From positions 1,078,095-1,142,094 of the forward strand of contig CM074816.1 in the NCBI GenBank assembly GCA_037447605.1: a DNA stretch of 64,000 bases, written 5' to 3'. The notes under the pieces are model-generated. The model had not been told where the DNA came from. It ran no database searches and saw nothing but the letters and a program-made list of their open reading frames with translations. The stretch is from Zygnema circumcarinatum (Eukaryota; Streptophyta; Zygnematophyceae; Zygnematales; Zygnemataceae). Shown one piece after another: positions 54,445-64,000 of the stretch (position 1 is the stretch's first letter; every line of letters begins with the position of its first letter). The position numbers were made by a program, and so were the translations under genes.

Positions 54445-55676
54445 TCTCTTTCTATTCTTCTCCCTCTCTCTTTCTCTCCCTCTCTCTCTCTCTGTCCCCC
54501 ACTCTCCATTCTTCCCATGCCGCGCGAGAGAGATTCATGACTCCATTGTTTGTCCCTCGGCGGAGATTATTTCTTCCTTGCACCTGAGGTACGCTAAAGG
54601 GCAGTTTTGGTAGTACTAGATAAGTTAAGGAAGGTGTATTTAACAGGTAGGAGGTGCCTGTACAGAACTGAACTGGAACGGAACGGAACAGAGCTAAGAA
54701 TCACTGGGGAGCCGAATCAGACGGCTGCCTGCCCCTGTGGCACAGGGGCATGTGGTGAATTGTTTCCTTGAGTATGATTATAAATCCATTTGATGAATCA
54801 TCTCATGGCCATGCGCATGGGTTGTGGGTGCTTCTTGGGATGGTATGCCGCTTGCCTCAACGGGTGGACGCATGTACTTTTGTTGGCTGTACAGCGTGTG
54901 TGCTGGGGGGCGATCGAAAAATTGTCCATAAATTCATCGATGAAGGACCAGTTTTTGACATGACCAGTTTTTTTCGGTCTTGCATTTCATTGTGATGTCG
55001 TGCAAGAGGGGAAAGGAGAGGGGATGGATATTTTGGGCCAATTGCTATGCATGTAAATACTGTTAGCTGTAAGGCTCTCTGATCAGACAGACTGCGAAAT
55101 GTGTGCGTGGAACTCCTGAACGAAGAGCTGCACCGTTGCTCCTGAACTCTCACTGCTGCGTGAAAGTATACCCTTGAGACAGTCGTTGAAACTATCCTCA
55201 GCTCTGTCAGCAGTGTTACATCTAACACCCAGTAGAGCGGAGGGCCTCTGCAAGCGTTTGCTTTTATCGTACAGGAAAAGAATGCTCCTTTTCGCTGCGC
55301 GTGATCACATAGGGCACCAACCTTTACTGTGTCAAGAAAATTCGTTTCGGGAAAAACTATCGTCAGTCAGGGTCTTCGCAAGCACTAACAAACATCCAGA
55401 AAGCTCTTTACCGAATGGACGAGGGATCCGTGCGGAAATGGCGCACTGTGGTTTGTGTTGAGATCCGTAAAATCAGACATATAGTCGTACGGAACTTTTG
55501 TACGGATATAATGTACGGAGACGCACGGACTGAGTCACGCGTGTTGTTTGCTTAACAAATGACGTGACCCTTTGAACGTATGGTTGATGTTGTTCATCGT
55601 GTTATGCTTTTGACGGCTAGGTTTTCGGAAGGACATATATAAGATTACTGTTTTCTGTGTCGTTGTAAACCAGAGC
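54445..55676. other. CHLH 3' region and intergenic DNA
   Basis: It contains a CT tract directly after the CHLH stop (54455-54510) and the GTACGG cluster near 55490-55520 before the retrotransposon relic. No coding signal was seen. Confidence 0.5.
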
Positions 55677-55839
55677 TTGGAGGGAAAGCATAGGATGCTT
55701 GTGCTCCCATTCAACTTTAGAATGAAGCTTTTGGGGATAAGTGTGTTGTGCACTGAACGATTGAGATTGCTAAAAATGCCTAAGAGAGGAAAATTTTCAA
55801 AGGATGAAATTGAAGAAGCTGAGAAAGAAATAGGGCCCA

Positions 55840-56040
55840 GTTCAACAAGTGGTATCAGAACAGGCGACGATGGCATGGAGAAACATTCCGTACCATTCTT
55901 TGATGGGACAGATTATTCTTTCCTAGAGTCGAAACATGGAGGCGGTGCTCGAAGCGAAAGAGCTGATGGAGTTCGTGGATGGCACAGAAGCCACACCAGA
56001 CAAAAGACACGTGGCAGCGTGTAGGCATGACGTCACGTCA
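55840..56040 (+). mobile_element. Second Ty1/copia gag relic with primer-binding site, frameshifted
   Basis: TGGTATCAGAAC at 55850-55861 is a slightly mutated copia primer-binding site, followed by a gag N-terminus: FFDGTDYSF in one frame, then EAVLEAKELMEFVDGTEATP in a different frame. One or more indels between about 55925 and 55940 break the gene. The remainder of the element is absent. Similarity to the relic at 193-606 shows a common family. Confidence 0.65.
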
Positions 56041-56216
56041 CGTCACTTCACGTCATGCAAGGAAGTTTGCAAGGCCCGCCGCCACATGAGGCGTGGTCAC
56101 GTCAGCGATGACCTCGAGAGGAGGTGTGCGGCCAATGGGGGGGCAACCAACACACTGACTTGGAATTGATTTCATGCGCATGCAGCATTGTGCAGAGCCC
56201 ATGCGAACAAGAAAGT

Positions 56217-56340
56217 AAATGGCATTGAACTCACGATGGCGAGGCCATCAAATGAACATGGACAGCATCAACATGGGGTAAAACAAGAACGTCCAAAAAA
56301 TGAAAAAGCGAGTCGAGCCGACAGAAAGCAAGCGAAGCCA
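56217..56340 (+). repeat. Solo copy of the inverted-repeat family
   Basis: It begins AATGGCATTGAACTCACG, keeps the full GATGGC-GAG-GCCATC palindrome and AACATGGACAGCATCAACAT, and then fades. It lies about 220 bp upstream of the saccharopine-dehydrogenase-like ATG. Confidence 0.6.
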
Positions 56341-56401
56341 ATTCTTAAGGAGAGACCTCGGGCCAATTATGATGAATGGGAGACGTCCAATGGCTACCCG
56401 C

Positions 56402-56547
56402 CACGTGTACAATTCTACCCACGTGGCGAGTAGCCATTGGTGCTCCTGCCGACTGTTGCCAAACGCGGGAGGTGCCTCTCGGGGCGCCCGCCCAGCTTGG
56501 CCGAGGCCCCAGAGTTGCCACGTGGCGCACGGCGAGCGCGCCACGTG
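56402..56547 (+). promoter_or_regulatory. Four G-boxes upstream of the SCCPDH-like gene
   Basis: CACGTG at 56402, 56420, 56519 and 56542, each in ACGTGGC or ACGTGTC context or its complement; the last ends 12 nt before the ATG. Confidence 0.5.
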
Positions 56548-56558
56548 TCCTGACAGCC

Positions 56559-58457
56559 ATGGCGGCAGGGGGCACGGACGCGGTGATATTCGGCGCCACG
56601 GGCTTCACGGGGCGGCGCGTGCTGCACGCGTGGCTGCAGGCGGGGGGGGCAGGTGGGGAAATTTTTGGAGTTCAGGCAATCTCGGGGTGCCATGGAAGCA
56701 CTGAAGCTTTTTTTTGGAACGTTTTATTGTTTTTTGCCTGTCGATAAACTACTGTATTGATCATAGTGAGCCTTCTCCTTTACATCTTTCAACCTTAAAA
56801 AGAACCGAACCTTAATCTAAAGCCGTATTTCGAGACCTCCCCGGAGCCCTCAGGTTCTGAAGATTAGGGTTTCCATGCGCGCGCAGAAGGGAGCTGGAGT
56901 GTGGCCATAGCGGGCCGCAGCCGCAGCCGGCTCGAGGACGTCCTCCAATGGGCGGGTGCCACGGAGGACGAGGTGCCCGTCATCATTGCAGACGTGGACA
57001 GCCGCCAATCGCTGGACGACATGTGTCGCCGCACCAAGGTGGTGCTCAACTGCGTGGGACCCTTCAGGTGGGAGCTGCTCTGGCCATTCAGGGATGGAGA
57101 AAAGGAGGGAGAGAAGGGAGGGAGAGAAGGGAGGGAGAGAGGGAGGAGGTAGGGAGGAGAGAGGGAGGAGGGAGGGAAGGGAGGGAGAGAAGGAGGAGGT
57201 AGGGAGGGAGAGAGGGAGGAGGTAGGGAGGGAGAGAGGTAGGAGGGAGGGAAGGGAGGGAGAGAGGGAGGAGGAGAGGGAGGAAGGGAGGGAGAGAGGAG
57301 GGAGGTAGGGAGGGAGAGAGGGAGGGAGGCAGAGTGAGGGCAAGAGAGGAGAGAGAGAGGGGAGGGAAGAAGGGGACGGAGAAAAGGAGGTTCTGGGGGA
57401 GGGAGGGGCAGGGAGGTGGATTGGGTAGGGAAAGGAAGATGGACAGGGTAGAGAGGATAGTGAGGGGGAGGAGTGAGAAGCACTGATAGTGAAAGAGACT
57501 AGGGAGGCAGTGAGTCTGTGAGAGAGGGAGAGCGAGAGAGATAGAGAGAGTGAGGGGGAGAAAGAGAGAGAAGCAATGGACATTATCATTTCTGCCAAAC
57601 ATGTATCTTATCGTTAACGGAATAATTTTTTCATGGATATAGGAAGTACGGCGAGCCTGTTGTTGCGGCGTGTGTGCAAGCGGGAGTGGACTATTTGGAT
57701 GTGTGTGGAGAGCCGGAATTTATGGAGCGAATGGAATCGCTGTATTCCGACGCAGCGGAGCAAAATGGAGCTCTCATTTCGTCAGCTTGTGGCTTTGACT
57801 CAGTGCCGGCAGACCTCGGGGTTATCCATGCAGTGCGTGAAATTCCAACCCTAAACTGAAGGCATGGAAATGCAAACCTTGCAGTTCTGGTTATTCACTT
57901 TGAGAGCTATTCGAGGACAAAACTGTCCTCAGATAGCTTTGGGAGCAAGTTTGAATCATGGGCACAATTGGAAAGACTCCAGTTCAATTATTTTTGCCTG
58001 CAACCAAACATTCAGACGGGCTCAGTTTCATTCAACCATTCACTTGAAACTGCGAAAATCTGTACATGTTAGGAAACTCTAATCCTAAACTGTGACTAAT
58101 GTAACTACTGTAACTAATGTAACTAATGTAACTAATGAAGGCATATGGAACCGTTGAAGGCAGTGAACCAGTTTTCAGCAATCGCTGATGATAGAAGATG
58201 TCTCCCTCCATGCCTCCCTTCTCCTCTTTTGAGTTAATTTATTATCTGTTTTTTTTACCTTCTATCAAATGAGCAGGCCAGTCAGTTCACGCCACCTGGC
58301 GCTCCGAGCACAGTGGAATCCTTCCTAACGATAAAGGCGGCCAATGGGATGAGAGCAAATTATGCCACGTGGGAGTCCCTAGTGGAAGGGCTGGGAAGCG
58401 CAGCCAACTTAAGGTAAGGACCACTCTCTCTCTTTCCCTCTCTCTTTCTTTCTCTCG

Positions 58458-58488
<31 letters not shown>

Positions 58489-60100
58489 CCCTGCCCTTTT
58501 CCCTCCGATCACTCTCTCCTTTGCGCTCTCTCGCTTCTCATGCCTTCTCACTTTTGCATTCTGTGCCCTCTCACGATCTCTCTCTCTCAATTATATTTGA
58601 GATATAAGAAACTTGAAATTGAGTGGGAGAGTGAGGACAGAGAGGAGAAGAGGGGGAAGAGGTTTGGCCCCATGAGAGTTACTTTCTGAATTCTGTTGCT
58701 TGCTTCATTCGTTATTTCGCACTTTGCATTGTAAAACCCCTAAGCGCCCTTAAACCCTAATTTATTCTGAATTCTAACAGTATGAAAGCATCTAAGTTAA
58801 GCATCTTCAAACCCTAATTTTTGTCTTTGTCCAGGAAGGCGCGTGGAAGTCGCCCAAAACGACAACCTCTCCCAATTCCTGGGCAGCCCCTAAAAAGAAA
58901 AGAAGGGCCGTACTTTGAAAAAAGAACAAAAACTTTTTGTTTGCCCTTTCCCGGTGCCGATGCTTCCGTAGTTCGCAGAACAATGCAAAAACTGTCTGTT
59001 CAAGGGAGCTCCGGGCAGGAGGGAAATTTGTCCGCGGGCAGTTTTGGGGGAGAAGGAAAATTTCCAGTCCTGCCCGTGCACTATGCGGCGTACATGACTG
59101 TGCCGTCCCGTTGGAGTCTTTTTCTGCTCTCAATTTTCGGCGGAATTTTAAAGCTTTTAGCCCCTTTTAAATGGGGTCGTAGGCTACTGTTGAAATATCC
59201 CGAATTCTTCACGTATGGAATTTTCTCAAGAAAAGGTGACAGAAGCCCAGCTTGGGATTTTTCTGAATGACTTTTTGAAAGCACCTTCATAAAGTCAAAT
59301 TCAACCTTAATGAAGTCAAAATCAACCTTAATAGAGTCGCATCTCTCCCCCAACCTCTTCCCTCACTCCCCCTTTCTCGAAAAAACAATGAACCGACTTT
59401 CTGTGTTCCATGTTACGACCATGGTTTGGGTTTTCCGTAAACTCACTTTCAGGTCCTACAAAGGAGCAGATGATGGGAACCTCCTTTTCCTTCCTTTTCA
59501 TTGCTCGTGGGTTTACTGACGTCAGCAATTCTGGCAGTAATCTGCCGGACCGCGAGGTTACCACACTTGTCACCGGTCCTGTAAGTTCCCCCCCTTCAAT
59601 TTTTATTTTTTTTATGTTTAACAGTCCTGCCCTGTTTCAGTTTTTGCTGCCCAGTGCGATTGTCCGTTTCTTCCTTTTGTGGGGGAGGGAATGGTTGGAA
59701 CCTCTCTCTATTCCCGAACTCACAACCCGATAACTGTTCTATGCTGTTTAGTTTCAGTATATCTTCAAAATGCGGGAGGCAATGACTTGGGTCATGATAA
59801 ACGATGTATGATGTTTGTGATGATGTCATGATGTATGATGAATGCTGTGTGATGATGTCATGATGTATGATGTGTGGTGACATCGGTGACATACTTCCCC
59901 GGATGATGTCGCAGGAGCCCGGGTATGTCGCCACGCCCATCATCATCGTGCAGTGCGCCTTGGTGCTGTTGAGGGAGAGGGCGCGTCTCCCCAAGGGAGG
60001 GGTCTGCACGCCGGGGGCGCTGTTTGCTGCAACGGACCTGTGCGAACGGCTGCATAGAAACGGGATCTCATTTAACGTCGTCACTGAGACGGCGCTGTAA
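56559..60100 (+). CDS. Saccharopine-dehydrogenase-like oxidoreductase (SCCPDH family)
   Basis: NAD(P)-binding membrane-associated oxidoreductase of the SCCPDH family; the substrate is not established, and these are not the lysine-pathway enzyme. Seven exons join in phase: 56559-56652, 56887-57067, 57643-57832, 58277-58413, 58835-59235, 59453-59580 and 59915-60100, giving 438 residues, the usual length. The Rossmann motif VIFGATGFTGRRV is at residues 9-21, followed by VAIAGRS, VVLNCVGPFR, YGEPVVAACVQAGVDYLD, GEPEFMERM and SACGFDSVPADLGV. The 58835-59235 exon carries a hydrophobic segment (LFLLSIFGGILKLLAPF) typical of the family. The C-terminus includes ARGFTD and TPGALFAATDLCERL. Intron 2 is a purine-rich GGGA tract. 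There is no clear transit peptide. Confidence 0.93.
57100..57560. repeat. Purine-rich GGGA/GAGG intronic tract
   Basis: About 460 bp of almost pure G/A in intron 2 of the SCCPDH-like gene; open frames through it are low-complexity artefacts. Confidence 0.85.
58092..58136. repeat. 9-bp tandem repeat GTAACTAAT, five units
   Basis: Three perfect and two variant units in intron 3 of the SCCPDH-like gene. Confidence 0.85.
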
Positions 60101-61013
60101 AGATGCGAGAGGAAGGGGGGGAGAACCTACTTCTGTATGTTGGGGGGGGCAAGTGATGCAGGCGATGTGTGATGTGCGGAATTCGATATGTGCAATAGCA
60201 GGCGGCAGACGAGGGTGGCGGAGCTTTCAGGTTTTGGGTCATTTTCGTTTTTTTTAATTCGCTTCCTTTTTTGAAGTATTGGAACTTCTGAATTTTGGCG
60301 CTATGGAGGTTTGAAGCGTTTCAGGTCTTTGCTTTCCTGTTGCCGTCTGCGTGACGGAGTGTACAGGGGTGAACTTTTTAAAGAGGAGGGCAAATTCCAA
60401 AACTGCGGAGGCTTTTTTATGGATTTTTTTTCGGTGTTGAGCACTCTCCTTAATAGTTTGCTTGATCAACTTTTTATGTGAGAAGGAGAGCAATGTGCTG
60501 CGCTCTTTTTCTCACTGCACGGCCATCAGCCGTGACGAGTGTCACACGATGTGACGTCACCCACAACTCGACTGTTGGGTTTGCGTGTTTGAGTTTGATG
60601 ACGAAAACTGCAAAGAAGGAACCATGCTAAAAAAGAAATGGGAATCCAACATGTTGATAAGTCGACACCATCACTTCGTCGAGAAAATGAAAACAAATTG
60701 TAAGGTCTAAAATAATAAAAGAAATGCACCAAATGTGCAATTTCAGTCGACTCAATTCGAAGTTGTTTAAAAATGAGCACCGCTAACTCTAAACCTAAAA
60801 CTGAGGAATATGAACTATACACTGTACAGCCTACGGTTACGGCGCACATGGAACACCGCTCTACAGAGTCCCTACAGGACAACAGCATGTAGCCCTTCCG
60901 TACACGCCCCATTTGCACCACATAAAAACTTTAAGTCAAAATTGATGAAACCACGAGGATGCGAGCCCTACAACCCTAAAACCCTGAAGCCTTAAACCCC
61001 TAAACCCCAGGGC
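60101..61013. other. Convergent 3' region between SCCPDH-like and invertase genes
   Basis: No gene was seen. TTTAGGG-like and CCCTAAA-like strings occur near the invertase end (60970-61010). Confidence 0.5.

Positions 61014-64000
<2,987 letters not shown>

Overview
The window is nuclear DNA of a photosynthetic streptophyte. The evidence is spliced genes with GT-AG introns, a nucleus-encoded plastid ribosomal protein with a transit peptide, plastid Mg-chelatase subunit H, the plant thylakoid protein MET1, a peroxisomal DEG15 protease, a PATROL1-type MUN protein, a plant invertase with the 9-nt mini-exon, and many degenerate TTTAGGG-like repeats. A PebA-type bilin reductase in such a genome points to a streptophyte alga or an early-diverging land plant. 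A zygnematophyte such as Closterium is my low-confidence guess. Introns are long and full of (GA)n/(CT)n and poly-C/G tracts, and four assembly gaps lie in or next to such tracts.

Layout: 1-4.1 kb holds mobile-element remains: a Ty1/copia gag relic, small hairpin repeats, and a terminal-inverted-repeat element with a second MITE nested in it. Then follow RPS13 (minus, 4878-6662), more copies of the same inverted-repeat family (7.1-7.7 kb), a DDT/WHIM chromatin protein (minus, 8.7-12.6 kb), MET1 (plus, 14.36-17.80 kb), DEG15 (minus, 19.13-27.60 kb), PATROL1-like (plus, 29.40-36.93 kb), a SLC35F-like transporter (minus, 38.44-41.71 kb), the PebA-like bilin reductase (plus, 42.33-46.07 kb), CHLH (plus, 47.76-54.44 kb), a second copia relic (about 55.8-56.1 kb), a saccharopine-dehydrogenase-like oxidoreductase (plus, 56.56-60.10 kb), and a cell-wall-type invertase (minus, 61.01 kb to beyond the right edge). 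I rebuilt exon models by hand from splice sites, reading-phase agreement and family conservation. Most genes close perfectly in phase. DEG15, DDT and PATROL1 each have one unresolved spot.

Functional links: two neighbouring genes act on tetrapyrroles. CHLH makes Mg-protoporphyrin IX for chlorophyll, and the PebA-like enzyme reduces biliverdin. Each has four perfect CACGTG boxes upstream. RPS13, MET1, CHLH and the bilin reductase are all plastid-directed. ACGTGKC motifs (G-box/ABRE type) are strongly over-represented across the window and cluster upstream of the bilin reductase, CHLH and saccharopine-dehydrogenase-like genes. I found no wholly new gene system. The best leads are the repeat family with a conserved internal palindrome and nested insertion, the tetrapyrrole gene pair with its promoter architecture, and an apparently missing exon in the PATROL1-like gene at an assembly gap.
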